From Nemertoderma westbladi (Eukaryota > Xenacoelomorpha > Nemertodermatida > Nemertodermatidae): a stretch of DNA of 44,587 nucleotides. The DNA lies in assembly GCA_032718475.1 (NCBI GenBank), contig JAUCBJ010008855.1:1-44587 (forward strand), given 5' to 3'. Under the pieces are notes generated by a model that was given only the letters and a program-made list of their open reading frames with translations, ran no database searches and was not told where the DNA came from. Positions 1 to 12,545 of the stretch are shown piece by piece; the stretch's first letter is position 1, and each line of letters opens with the position of its first letter. Made by a program: the position numbers and the translations under genes.

Positions 1-2471
1 TTTGTAGTGTTTTATGTTTTCTGCTTTTTAGCTCAACACTAGTAGGTTTAATTATAAGGACATATATCCTTTAACGCATTTTAACTGCGGCACTGCAGTA
101 ATCACTGCTGCATAATACCTGCTGACACACGGCTTTTAATAACTGCTGAAACTGCTAAAATTTACCTGCTCAATCGGTACTGTATACTGCTATTTGTTGT
201 TGGTTATTCATTATATTGGTTGATGAATTATTATATTGGAATAACGAGAAATAACCCCGAAACCCAATATTCTTGATATACCGAAGGTAAGAGAGAAAGG
301 TTACCAATAACGATTGTGACTTATGTTAAAGTGGTTTGAATTGAATCTAATGTTATTTGATAGACCCTACATGAGTCAGTCTGTGTTCCTTTTATATGTG
401 ACTAAAATCAGTGAAGATTGGCAGATTAGTGTGCAGTATTGTGCAGCATTGTGTATGAGTGAGTCTGTTAAAGAAGCAATTCCTAAAGAATGCGCCATAT
501 ATGTGAATTATAATTAAGCCATATCGTTGTGAGTAGTTTAAGTCATAACTCTGTTTATATAGATAAAGCGCCACGTCCTAAAGGAACTGTTAATATTCCC
601 GAAGGTGAATAATATTGTCAGAGATTATATAATACCGTCAGTCGAATAATACATTAGGCTTACATAGCAATAAAATTAAACCGTCGAACCCAATCTCCCG
701 GGAATATCCAGCGGGTGAATGGTCGCGCACAGATTGGTTTCGACTAGTGTAGTGAATCAAATACTTGTCATAGGCTAAAAAGCGATTTAATATCTAGAAG
801 ACATCTTAAATTGGCGGGTTACACTGCCAAAGGTGAAAGCGCGAACAATATATTAATGACCAAAATAATTTCCAAAAATTACTAGATAGTAAAAAATACT
901 AGCTACCATAAAAAATCTACTAAGGTTCTAGAACATTCACTAATATAAAAAGCACTCAAAATCACAAAAAATAAAGGTTAAAAAACTCATTCGGGACTCT
1001 TTTGCTTAAGGAGTCAAAATTGTAGAAAAAATTCCCGAAGTTTGCGACGTTTGCGAAATTCGCGAAGAATCCGTCAGTTTCTGTGCCCTAATGGTTTCGT
1101 GACGAAACAATAAAATCTTACACACTTAACACACACGAACTAATTTAATGTGTGTATTAGTATGCCTGAATAATTAATTAGAAATTGAATTAATGAACGC
1201 TATTTCAACATGAAATCTACGGAATCAATACACACGCACACTACTGAATTTAACAATTTATATAGATTGCAACTTATATTTGGCTACCTTTTAATGGGTG
1301 ACTAATTTAATTATTCACCCCTATATATTTGTAGCCTTTTTAATTTGTGCCTCTAATTAAATCAAACATTAAACTATGTCACAATATTGGTCTGTCGGTA
1401 GCTGGTCAATGATTCTCTCATAAATGTGTTAATTAGTCGCTGCTCAGTCATTGAACATTTGAACACGTGCTGCTCGAAGACCCCACAACGTGTAAAGGTC
1501 TATGTCATAAGGCTCATTTATAGACCTACCTACAGGTTTCAGTAGGGGCACACTCAGACACTGCAGCACTAAACACTACATGATATAAACCTAACCCTAA
1601 GACATTAACTGAGAAGAACTAAATAGGCCCTGTACCAGTGTACAGCTGTAACGGTGCTGCTATACTATGAAAAAGTTTTAATCAAATCACAAATCAGGTA
1701 GATTCCTAAATCGTAAATACAGGTATACAAATGATGGAGGTGCGTAGGCCTACCGGTACATGAACTGTAACATAACTCTTATTCGAAATTATGAAATTTA
1801 TTGCTAAATTCCATGATACCGGCAGGCCTTGTCATCCTGTTTTTAGTAAGCTTACTTAGTAAGCTTACTCAGGTACAGACTGAATGCCTGAATGCCCTAA
1901 CCCTAGCGGTTTCCTATATGACAGTATGACTACCGGAATATACAGTATTATGACTACAATACAACTGGTATATGACATTTATTCTTAATATTTTCTTCCT
2001 AAACACATTTGCGAAATTGAAAAATCCTTCCAAAAAAAAACAAAAATTAATATATAACATATATAATATATACCAAATAGCATTTGATCTACATGTTGAG
2101 AACAAAAAATGAACCATTGGAGCATCAGAGAGCGAGTAATCACAACTTAGAAAAGTCATCAACTTTTGTAGCTGACCCTAAACTTTGTAAAGCAAAATCT
2201 ACCGGATGTACCGCGAAATACATGCAATCAAAAATGTAAAACATCAGTATAACTCGTGACATGATAAAAAATTCAAAATTCCCGCTCATTCTAACAGGGG
2301 AAACATGGATTATGCTTTTATATAATACACAGACTTCATTTTATCCAAGTTACCCATGGTATCCAACTAACCCCGCTTGACGGTAGTGAATGGATAGCTT
2401 AATATCAACAAAACCACTCATTACAGGATTCTAGACCTGTACTTAACTTTTGGGAAATATGGGTAGGATCT
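1..2471. other. Non-coding AT-rich stretch, no gene seen
   Basis: Short frames at 323-517 and 1914-2162 have low-complexity translations and no recognisable domain. Positions 892-909 match the unit of the 16-kb satellite. Around 1845-1870 a 13-bp segment containing the palindrome GTAAGCTTAC occurs twice in tandem. No RNA gene or repeat array was recognised otherwise. Confidence 0.6.
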
Positions 2472-3170
2472 TTATGAGAGAAAATAAGAGCACTGTTGCC
2501 GGCATATAAAATGAGTTGAACTACTTAGACTACTTATCATATCATTTACATAGCATACAAAAAGCAGAGGACCTAATATACTACCTTGCGGTACACCACA
2601 GGTAATCTCTTGTACAGTAGACTGCGATTTGCTAATGACTACAGTTTGACCTCTGTCTGACAGGTAGGACTTGAACCAGTCTATAGAACCTACACCCATC
2701 AGGCCTAACTTACCAAGCAGAATTTCATGATCTACAGTATCGAAAGCCTTTTGTAGGTCCAACATTACCATACCAGTAAATAAACCCTTTGCGTTATTAC
2801 ATTTAATTGCATCAGTTAAGTGAATAAGGCAGGTGTCTGTAGAATATGATTTACGAAAACCGGACTGAAGTTCATAGATCAGATTTAGCCTACTAAGATG
2901 TGCCGCCAGCTGTAGAACAACAGAACGTTCTAGAATTTTAGATACAATACTTAAGATACTAACAGGTCTGTAATTACAAGGTTCTACTTTACTATTCTTT
3001 TTATACAGAGGAACAACCTTAGCTAATTTCAGTTCGTCTGGTACTACATTATCTATGATAGAGAAATTAATAATAAAAGTAATAGGCACTTTAAGTACGT
3101 CAGTTGAACGGATGGTGTCTAAAAGTCTAGAAAATCTAAACTTTTGGTTTATTGATGCCTCAAGATTTCA
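2472..3170 (-). pseudogene. LINE reverse transcriptase fragment (Jockey/CR1/Rex1-like)
   Basis: The translation carries the early RT blocks of an APE-type non-LTR retrotransposon: a [20 protein letters not shown] segment, then [20 protein letters not shown] (first catalytic Asp) and [14 protein letters not shown] clean frame runs 2472-3089, has no ATG start, and stays open upstream to a stop at 3168-3170. It breaks at the second catalytic block near 2500-2515: there the frame shifts, and the neighbouring frame reads YAGNS where the family has YADDS, so both catalytic aspartates are lost. Endonuclease and 3' domains are absent. This is a truncated, dead copy. The broad clade is clear; the exact family is not. 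Confidence 0.88.
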
Positions 3171-3303
3171 ATTCGACAGCTTTATATCCGACAAAGTTAC
3201 TAGCAAGACGACATTGTACCGATATCAACTGCGACGATGGCAACAACAACGACAACAACTACTTCCTCCCATTACTGAACCACCCCTTAACTGTGACAGT
3301 TAG

Positions 3304-4176
3304 CTAAGGCTCCGACAACTTGATGGTTCACCCCACATACAGTAAGACATAATGAAGACAGATACCTCAAATTAAACAGTAGGCCACCCAACCTTATACT
3401 AAACCAGTTTCGATAAATTCGGGATTTTGGTTTGGATATCCCCAGTTATATAGTACTGTTTATTGAAATTAGAAAAATTGAAATACCGTGATAGTAAATA
3501 TCACAGTATAAGTATGCGGCCTACAGGTATTGCAGTTCCGCAGTATTATTCTTTCATCTATGAATGGCGCTATGTAAGATATAAATATTTATTGAACAGC
3601 CAGAAATTAATAAATAAATGAGGTTGTTTTATCAGTTAGATAATATTTGGTAACTTTATCCCAACTTGCGGGCCCCTTCCAACTTATGAGCCCCCGGCAG
3701 CTGCCCCTGTGTACACTTACCCAACCGAAAAGAAAAACGTTCCTTGCCGAATCCTTCTTATCTTAAAAAGTAATATCTTAAATACGAAACATATATGGCG
3801 AACCGTACCAGATTTTAAATCCCCACAAAATTTCGGTCTTTATGAAACAATAAATGAGTTTTATTTTTTTCACGAAACCCGCTACCTCCCCTCCCTCTCC
3901 CCTCTAATTGAAACCGAATATTGTTTTATAGTTTTTTAATTCAATTGTTTTTACTGTGCAACTAACCTAAATACACAATTCATTATTATCTACACATAAG
4001 TACTAATTAATATTCACTGGTAATATTCATTTCTCTTTGCTTAGGATTTGTAGATTCACATTATATTTAAGTGGGAATTATTTTTAAATGTGTTGCAGTG
4101 CAAGTTGCAGAGGAATTATTCTGGTTTCTAATTGATTGCCTTACTGACAATGGCCATGGGTAAGTCATATGCAAAA
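3304..4176. other. Intergenic, nothing recognised
   Basis: AT-rich sequence without a supportable gene. A 76-codon frame at 3709-3939 lacks any recognisable domain. The stretch leads into the palindrome at 4177. Confidence 0.5.
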
Positions 4177-4333
4177 TAGCAAAAAAACTCATTTGTCTAT
4201 ATAAACTCACACCATTGCTCCGTTTAAACTCTTATGTTAATTCGACATGGATGTGACATCCATGTCGAATTAACATAAGAGTTTAAACGGAGCAATGGTG
4301 TGAGTTTATATAGACAAATGAGTTTTTTGCTAT
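4177..4333. repeat. Near-perfect palindrome with 78-bp arms
   Basis: The left arm (4177-4254) and right arm (4256-4333) are reverse complements around a single base at 4255. The inner 73 bp (4182-4254 with 4256-4328) match without mismatch; one length difference in the A/T run separates the last 5 bp. It could extrude as a cruciform, or its transcript would be a long hairpin. It lies 45 bp left of the TIR element. It could be a foldback MITE, a microRNA-like hairpin source or an inverted-duplication artefact of sequencing. No TIR-type TSD was recognised. Confidence 0.9.
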
Positions 4334-4378
4334 AATCTTGATATAATCTTAATTTGATATAATCTTTTTGCTAAATAT

Positions 4379-4433
4379 GTGGCTGAATCAGGCCAAATAA
4401 AACCAATTTTCTTAGTCATAAAATCATATAAAA
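4379..4433 (+). repeat. Left terminal inverted repeat
   Basis: It pairs with 6987-7040. After the divergent first bases (TGGCTGAATCAGGCC against TGGATGAGTCAGGCC on the complement) the match is almost continuous to the ATCATATAAA segment. Confidence 0.8.
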
Positions 4434-4727
4434 TACTTTTATGTACTGTGCGAGTTTTAAAATTATATAAAACCATTTTTCAAGGTCCATTGAATATCAT
4501 TTAAAACCACTTTTCTTACTCGACTTAAAATCATATAAAACCACTTTTCTTACTCGACTTAAAATCATATAAAACCACTTTTATGTTCTGTGCGAGTTTT
4601 AAAAAACATATAAAACCACTTTTCTAGGTGGAGAGGGCCCTTTCCCTGCAAGAAAACCGGCGCGGTAGCTACCAAGATAAAGCGCCGTCCCAGATTGTGA
4701 GAACCCTATACCCATGACCTAGGCACA

Positions 4728-5360
4728 TTGTAGTACATCTCAGCAACTGCCCAGACGATTTTCTTGAAATTTGCACACGACCTGCGCCGCGGTTCCATAT
4801 AACCCTGTACCAAATTTCAAATAAATTCATAAATTAGGGGCCGAGTGAGAATGTTTTAAATTTATTAAAAATTAATAGAAACTATTAGAAATAAATCTTG
4901 CCGATATCTGATTGGGAAGAGCACCGAGGCAGTTCGCTGGTAGAATTAATTCAGAGTTGGCTTGGCAACCATAATACAGTAGGTAGGTAGACCTGCTAGT
5001 ACGCTGTTATCTCAGTAGTAATATGGCCGCCATCTAATGTGTACTATTTATAGACAATTTGATTTAATGATAACCACAGTGTCTGACTACTGGGGTTGTT
5101 TAATGACGGATGTTATACTATAGCCAGTCTGCCCAGCAATACACATATCCATTATATGAACAATGTTTACAGTTAATCTATTGAATGGGGCTAATCAGTA
5201 GTGGGTAAATGATGCGAATTATAATGGTAGTGGCAAAGCAGTATATATGCACACTCTAGTCCAAAATCAGTCGATCTCAGGAACTGCAGATACGATTTTT
5301 TTATATTTGCATACAATGAAGGGGGGTACCAGAAATACGTGTACCAAATTTCAAGTAAAT
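4728..5360 (+). repeat. Diverged direct repeat inside the TIR element
   Basis: About 95 bp at 4728-4835 recurs, diverged, at 5268-5362. Both contain a CTCAG-AACTGC start, an ATTTGCA segment and the shared end TGTACCAAATTTCAA. This points to internal duplication during the history of the element. Confidence 0.6.
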
Positions 5361-5369
5361 TGATCAATT

Positions 5370-6275
5370 TACTAATATATTTATAATTAAAAAGTTAATA
5401 AATTTCGCTATTTAAGAAAACTATAGGTCCTATGGGAAAATGATGAAACTCAAAGTTGTAGATAATCATCCGCGTAGCCCATCGGTGGAATAAAATGTTG
5501 ACTTTATTTATAACAAATATATTTATAATTAAAAAGGTAATAAATTTCGCTATTTAAGAAAACTATAGGTCCTACGGGAAAATGATGACATTCAAAGTTG
5601 TAGATAATCATCCGCGTAGCTCATCGGTGAAATAAAATGTTGACTTTATTTATAACTAATATATTTATAATTAAAAAGGTAATAAATTTCGCTATTTAAG
5701 AAAACTATAGGTCCTACGGGAAAATGATGACATTCAAAGTTGTAGATAATCATCCGCGTAGCCCATCGGTGGAATAAAATGTTGACTTTATTTATAACAA
5801 ATATATTTATAATTAAAAAGGTAATAAATTTCGCTATTTAAGAAAACTATAGGTCCTATGGGAAAATGATGAAACTCAAAGTTGTAGATAATCATCCGCG
5901 TAGCCCATCGGTGGAATAAAATTTTGACTTTGTTTATAACTAATATATTTATAATTAAAAAGGTAATAAATTTCGCTATTTAAGAAAACTATAGGTCCTA
6001 TAGGAAAATGATGAAATTCAAAGTTGTAGATAATCATCCGCGTAGCCCATCGGTGGAATAAAATGTTGACTTTATTTATAACTAATATATTTATAATTAA
6101 AAAGGTAATAAATTTCGCTATTTAAGAAAACTATAGGTCCTACGGGAAAATGATGAAATTCAAAGTTGTAGATAATCATCCGCGTAGCCCATCGGTGGAA
6201 TAAAATTTTGATTTTATTTATAACTAATTTATTTATAATTAAAAAGTTTATAAATTTAACTATTTAAGTAAATAA
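5370..6275 (+). repeat. 142-bp tandem satellite, six copies
   Basis: The landmark AATTTCGCTATTTAAG starts at 5401, 5543, 5685, 5827, 5969 and 6111, an exact 142-bp period, with a degenerate seventh phase at 6253. Copies differ by a few substitutions (for example TATGGG against TACGGG), and none by an indel. The array sits in the middle of the TIR element. Confidence 0.97.
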
Positions 6276-6986
6276 TCCGAAACGTTTATTTCCGAAATGT
6301 TTAATTGTACAATGCGAATTCGAATCTACCAATTATTTTTAGGAACGATTAGAAGACCACCGGGGCTACATGTTTTAGATTATGATTTATTTGTTCCAGA
6401 ACGTTGTTACAGGGTGGGTGGGCAATTTGGTGCTAGTGAATATTTAGAGTTCATTTATTTAGCTCAAAATGCTTAGAATTCTCAAGTTTTTTACATTGAT
6501 ATCACAATTTTGAAAGAAATGTTTATCAAGAAGGTCAAAACTGAAGCCATTCTCGGACGTCCGCTCTTGGTCAAGTAAAAACATATAAAACCACTCTCTG
6601 ACTAAAAATCATATAATATATAAAGCACTAAAATCATTTAAAACCGATTTTTTTTGTCACTTTTCCATTTGCAGAATGGTTAGACAAATGTGTTTACCAC
6701 TGCCATGTCTGCATGTGCTATGGAATGACATAGGCTTATTCAGTTATTGGGCTGGGCTCTATCGCAATGAGGTACCGGTACCGGTCTTGATTTCATAATC
6801 TCCTTCAGCAGATACTGTGTGCAGTAATATATGATAATAATATGATTAAAATGATTTATGGTTTTATGGTTTTATATGATTTTTACTCGACTTGAGAACA
6901 GTTGTTTTATATTACTGTATTAATTAATATTTAACAGACCTGGATAAATGGTTTTATATGATTTTTATTCGACTGAGAAAAGTGGA

Positions 6987-7040
6987 TTTATATGATTTTA
7001 TGACTAAGAAAATTGGTTTTATTTGGCCTGACTCATCCAC
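6987..7040 (-). repeat. Right terminal inverted repeat
   Basis: Reverse complement of 4379-4433. A frame that runs through it from 7013 to 7243 is incidental. Confidence 0.8.
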
Positions 7041-10000
7041 CGTATGTCAGCGTCAGACAATGTAAATCCATTATTCATGTTTGTTCTTTTCTTACCTTTG
7101 ATTTTATCTCATTGCAATATCTTGCCTTAATTATGGCTCAACGACGAGGTGGTGGTGATGAAACCACAACAATACGACATAATCAAATAGAAAAAGTCCA
7201 TCAAGTTCACCATGAGTTGCGAATAAAAAAAAATAGTTCTTAAATAAATTATTATTTATTCAAAATATGTCTGATTAATTCAAATAGAAAATTTCATAGG
7301 ATTTTCTCTTATGCAGAATTAGTTAAAATCATACAAAAACCAGACAGGTAGAATACTATGATGGTATGTAGTCAATTGTCTTGACTCATGTCTTTTTTCC
7401 GATTGAACATAACTTTCGAAAATTCTGTATGAATCCAACTTCATTGGCAACACGAACACAGTCTTCAATTTTAGTAAAATGCTGTGAAATACTGTACGTT
7501 TGTGCTGTATATGGTATGTTAAAAAATTACTGATCCAGTTCCTCACTACTATCCAAGAATAGAGCAACTACCAACCCAACTGCAACTACCAACCCAACTA
7601 TAGCAACTACAACGCACGCAATTAATCGAAATCAAGGGTTACACATAAAATAAAATAATTATTTTAAAATTCAGATGCTTTAGCACAACCTCAATCTTTA
7701 TATAATCTAATTTATCTTTTATATATGATTCGAGTCTCCCGAGTTCACTTGGGAATAATAAGTCAGCCTTGATGATAACAATTGATTGATAATGAATTAG
7801 GTGGCGTGCCGGCACTGCTTTTAGAATTCAAGCCCAAAGGGAAATAGCTAATCAGGTAGAGCCAATGTTGTACTACGGCCGATGTTTGACCTACTCAATT
7901 GACCACTCATTGGACTTATGGGCCGGGGCACCTTCATGGCATACCCTCTACTATCAATTGCCTTTGACACGGAACTGCTATTTTTGACGCAAGTTAATTC
8001 AGCTCCATTATTTGTGTTTCCGAGGGTTGTTTGCTAACGAAAAGTAATTACATAATGGCTGACATTGGAAATCGGTTGTTTTGAATATCCATAAGCAAGA
8101 ATAATGTTTTTCATGTCAATACCAAAAAGCAAACAATGGACATCACTTCATTCATCAAGAATATTTTGTCAAATTAATTGCAGCTACACTGGACTGGCAG
8201 TGACTTGCTTATGTGGTAATTGAGTATAACACCCAGCTACCACCTCCAGTAGTACAGCCAGTTTCTAATGTGATTGTCTCAAAATCCTGGTGTGTTTCAG
8301 CATGGGTTCTTTATTGCTAAATATCACCATTTGAAGTGATGTCATGCTGAGATGCATCTGCCACTCTTATGAGCTACATTGATTACAACAAGCGAGCTAT
8401 ATTGATTACTAAGTAGCAGAAATTTACAGAACAGCAGGGCGGCGGCATTCCCTGCAAAAAGGCATTTTATTCTCATGAGAATGAATTTTATTTGAAAAAT
8501 ACAGCTGGCTTATTCACCCGGTTTAATTAACTGTGGTGAAGTAAATATGGCTAATTTTAAATTTCAAATGTATTAAAATGCAATAATTAACCAAAAGGTA
8601 CTGCCATAACATTCACTCACATTCCAATACATTTACTGTCAACGTTTAGTCTATTTGTAACCTCCTCTTTAAATTCCTCACTAAATCATATCGTTACTAC
8701 TGTATATGAAATTCATATCGTTACTACTGTATATGTAATTACAATCTATTTTGATGTGTTTATAGATTTTCTATGCGCTCTCATGAACTCAACTTTTCGC
8801 AGATGTTTCTTTCAGGATGACGTTTCTATGACTACTACGTTTCCTATCGTCAGCTGGCCACCCTATAATACGATCATGAATGTCCGGCAGACTCATCCGT
8901 TGTGACGGTAGGGTGATTCTGGGTTTTGGCAATATATGTCACCACTATTGTCTTATTTGCCATCAAAGAAAAAGTTCAGTTTCTGGAGACTACCAGTAGG
9001 TTTTGCAATGCAAACTCATCCCATGGTACACCATGCCTTGTACCCATCCAGTGAGTATGATTGTTTTATATATTTATTTTATACTGTTCCCGAGATATAT
9101 AATGTGCATAGTTCGAGAGATCAGTTATATATTTGCTAAAATTTATTTAATTATTATATTTATTTGCAAATATATTTATTAATTACTTAATAAAACATAT
9201 TATTTAATAAATATTACGATAAAAAATTGTTGGTATCGTTGATTTGAATGAAAATAAACACACGTCAAATAACTTTCTTAATGATCTGCATAACAATGCA
9301 TTTGAGCATTTTAAAACACTTCACCCATTCAGTAAAGATTAAATTTTTCAATTAATTAGTTTACGTTTGAAACCGGACACAATAAGTAAAAGACTAATAA
9401 TATAGTAAATTTTAGCAGGTCATCAGTTTCCCATAGACGTTATAGTATAAACACAAAATATCATTACTACTACTAATTAATTATACATAAATTAAATAAT
9501 GAATCTAGTTGATAGATTGAAATATCTTAAATTATAAATAAATCTTCACCACAAAAAATTTGACATAATTTGAACGTGATCCTCAATTGTGACCACCTAA
9601 ATCTAAAGTAAGGGATGGTTTGCTTAAAAAAATAAAGGCACAAATTTAAATTACACTTCTGAAGAGGTTTTGTGTGCATCCAGGCCTACTTTATATGTCT
9701 TTGGAGCCTCTTAGATAAAGGATTCATTCATCCTATCAAATCGGATTCCGGAGTTCAGGAGGGCAGTGCTGGTTGAGTACCCGCCACCATTATGAGTAAG
9801 CCCCGCCGGCTTATGTTACCTTCTGATAAGTAATGTTTTGACATTTGAACCATAAAACGAAAAGTTAATTGGAATACATTTTAATGGGCCACCTGAACCT
9901 CCTATATGGGCGGACACGCATTATATTTCTTCTGTACGTTATTTTAAAGCATTGCGATTATTGACTATTATTATTGTACTACTACGCATTATTACTGTAT

Positions 10001-10200
10001 GAGGTAAGGGATTGCTGCCTTTGTAGGCCTACTTGTAATTAATTTTAATGAAATTATTGTAGTATTTTTTAATCGTGTATGGTAGTTTATAATATTCCAA
10101 GTAGTAAAAATAATATATTGCAATTTTATAATGCTCTATAATATTGAGCCCCCTCTAAAATCTACAAATTTTAACGAAAACGTCTGGTTTTTTGTTTGTG
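7041..10200. other. Long intergenic stretch, no gene
   Basis: AT-rich and low in coding potential. A 27-bp segment starting CATATCGTTACTACTG occurs twice in tandem at 8687-8740. Frames at 7319-7567 (minus) and 8936-9139 (plus) have no recognisable domain and are treated as chance. Confidence 0.5.
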
Positions 10201-11000
10201 CGTAGATTTACTAGTCTAAATGCGACCGAAAAAAAACTTTCTAAAAAATGTTCTGAAGTGGTTATTTTGCAGCACAAAAATTGGAAGAAGTGAACAATTT
10301 TAATAAAATTCCAAAGTTACAATATTCGGCTAATTATTTTTCAATACAGGTTTTCTGGGGCGCAAAATCCATTGGAAAATATTTAAAAATGATCTGATTA
10401 CTATAAATGGCTGTTTTAGTCCTCTATGTAGGCAAAAAATGAATAAAACAAGTAACCAGCACTTTTCAGTTTAAAGACAAAATTTTTAATTCACTTATAC
10501 GATGCTATAAATTCACATTTTTTGGTTTTCTGGGGCGCTGATTCTAATGGAATGCATTTCAAATTTTCCAGAACATTGCTACGTTTCTATGTCGGCGTAA
10601 TATGGAAAATTTTGGTGCTAGCACCAAATTTCCTACCCATCTAAAAAAAGTACAAGTTTGAGATGTCCAGTGCTGTTTTTATTAATTCCAACGGATTCAG
10701 GACCCTCATAAACCAGTCTAACGCAAGAAACAAGGTGACACGATCAATTGATATATTTGATGGTTTGCAAAATTTGGTGCAGCACCAAATTTTGCATCTA
10801 CGTCTGAAAAATACATGTTTGAGATGTCTAGTTAAGATAATTATTTATTCCATTGAATCAAAACCGCCATAAACCTCTAAAATGCGAGAAATTTTTGTCA
10901 CACGCAGTTTAACTAATTAATTTTTAAATCAAAATTTGGTGCTGCACCAAAATTGGCACACGCCGAAAAAAACATGTTTGAAATTTCTAAATAAATGTAT
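10200..11000 (+). repeat. Diverged tandem units with palindromic cores
   Basis: Three TTTGGTGC-type palindromes are centred near 10620, 10781 and 10943, about 161 bp apart, each followed about 30-40 bp later by a TTTGAGATGTC-like segment. The middle one (10767-10795) is a perfect palindrome with 14-bp arms around one base. Upstream, a TTTTCTGGGGCGC segment occurs twice (about 10350 and 10532). The array is old and strongly diverged. Confidence 0.65.
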
Positions 11001-11740
11001 ATGAATTTAAGTTATATAATGAGTTGAGTAGTATATAACATAAACATTTATATGTAAAAATATGTGCCTATTAGTTCGTTTATATATTAGTTTATCTCAT
11101 ATGGGACCAATTTGCGTTGGAGATCACTTTATCAATCGTGGTCAACTGCATCTTTACTAATTGTTGTGCCATTAGACAATTAATTTATTCGGATCTACTA
11201 GGTGGTTATATAAATAAAGTTCGCAGGATACGGTCATGATTGAAATAAGTTGGACCAGACCAGTGCGATAGGCAAACTTTCTTTTGTGGACACCATAGTG
11301 GTCCACATTGACTACAAAAATAATAAACAATGTCCAGTGCACATTGGTGGCATATAAGATAAAGTTTCGTTTATTGTTTTGGTTATTGAGTATCGCCACT
11401 GTAACCTGCTACTTATCCTAAATCTAATGTGTTAAATTAAATTAAATATATTTTTCAAATACACTACATACATAGTTTGTGTGGAGTTTTGTACCATGAA
11501 TTCAACTTCATACAAAAAAGGTATCTTTAAAAAGGATTATCATATCAATAATGCAACAAAATGTGTTCACCAAGTTCTATAAGATTTAGGTATATATTTT
11601 CGTAAAATAACTCTATAATTTCTATTATAAAAATATTAATATCAATCCCTGTTTTTTAAGCCATATAACCAACTATACAAGTATGAATAGTATCATTTCC
11701 ATGAATGACACGATCGTCCTGCACTATGGTGTAATGCCTG
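11000..11740. other. Intergenic, nothing recognised
   Basis: AT-rich. The minus-strand frame at 11172-11399 shows no known domain. I see no structured repeat here. Confidence 0.5.
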
Positions 11741-11744
11741 CATG

Positions 11745-11810
11745 TGGATTGGGAGATCAGATGATTTCATACCATATATCTTAATATATCATATCACGCC
11801 GGGTGTATCA
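11745..11810. repeat. Direct repeat flanking Gypsy relic, left copy
   Basis: Shares with 13045-13100 the core CTTAATATATCATATCAC and an upstream GGGAGA-CAGA segment, in the same orientation and about 1.29 kb apart. The two copies bracket the Gypsy integrase relic, which would fit remnant LTR sequence, but termini and TSD are not clear. Confidence 0.45.
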
Positions 11811-12084
11811 TAATAAGGTAATGCAGAGCTGTATACCGTGCACAGCAGAACAGTGCAGTACTAACTATTGCATGTATAATGTCATGCAATGTCATGCGAG
11901 GGGGCACACTTGGTCAATACAAGTTATGGTGACCATCAAACACATGGGCTTAATATGGGTGAGTTAGAATCCGAGGGTACTGATGTGTCATGGAGTTCCA
12001 TAGATAGATGTTATCACTCCACAATAACTCACTTTTGTACCATTGGCGAGATGTTAAGTGCTTTATGCGAACTGCATAGCTGAC

Positions 12085-12545
12085 ATAAAAGGCAGAGAGA
12101 TAGAGTCCAAGGCCCCTGGTTGTAGGACTTGATGCGCAAGTTTATTTAACCAGGGATTGCATCTTCCAATGCTGTCCATACTGCCTGGTCTGTTTGGGCG
12201 ACCTGGAAGGCATTTGCTGAGATGTCCCCCTTTGAAAGGAGTGCTTTCAATGATTTAACCATGGACTCTGCTAGTCTACAGTATTAGAGTAAGGATATTA
12301 TGGGGATGACATTACGGGTATGACTCCCCAATCCTTTATGAACGAGGTAAAAGTGGCTCCCATTAATGGGGTGCCACCATCTGAATGGAACTTAGTGGTA
12401 CCCTGAACCTAACAAAAGCATATGTAATGGCTGTGAGAGTTGTGGCAGATGTTGGAGGTTCAGTGAAGAGGGTGATTTCAGGCCTCCCGGAGTCTCTGTC
12501 AACTGTAGCAAGGTAGTTGCGGCTAGCTAGAGAGAGAAAATCTGC
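12085..12545 (-). pseudogene. Ty3/Gypsy integrase core relic, downstream part
   Basis: In the minus-strand frames I read a retroviral-type integrase core: YLATVDRDSGRPEITLF (first Asp), then SDGGTPLMGATFTSFIKDWG (second Asp), PVMSSP followed by a stop and YPYSN, and after a small frameshift LAESMVKSLKALL (catalytic Glu). All three acidic positions of the DDE triad are present but are spread over at least three frames with stops, so this is a dead copy. The upstream part of the same domain lies at 12923-13043, beyond an inserted LINE tail. The family assignment rests on the spacing and wording of the motifs. Confidence 0.82.

Larger units (their letters stand above)
4379..7040. mobile_element. 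Non-autonomous TIR DNA element, 2.66 kb
   Basis: The ends are inverted repeats of about 54 bp (4379-4433 and 6987-7040), almost identical over the stretch with GGCCAAATAAAACCAATTTT on the left and its complement on the right. Further copies of a subterminal unit of about 33 bp, built on ATCATATAAAACCACTTTT, follow the left end (to about 4625) and precede the right end (from about 6570) in both orientations. The interior has no coding capacity and holds a 142-bp satellite. The outermost bases appear to be GTGG and CCAC. No convincing TSD was seen, so the superfamily is not assigned. Confidence 0.75.

Noticed and set aside
1580-1910. Telomere-like CCCTAA words
   Set aside because: Only isolated CCTAACCCTA words, no tandem run.
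3055-3303. 82-residue plus-strand ORF
   Set aside because: Its first part is antisense to the LINE RT and the remainder has no domain.
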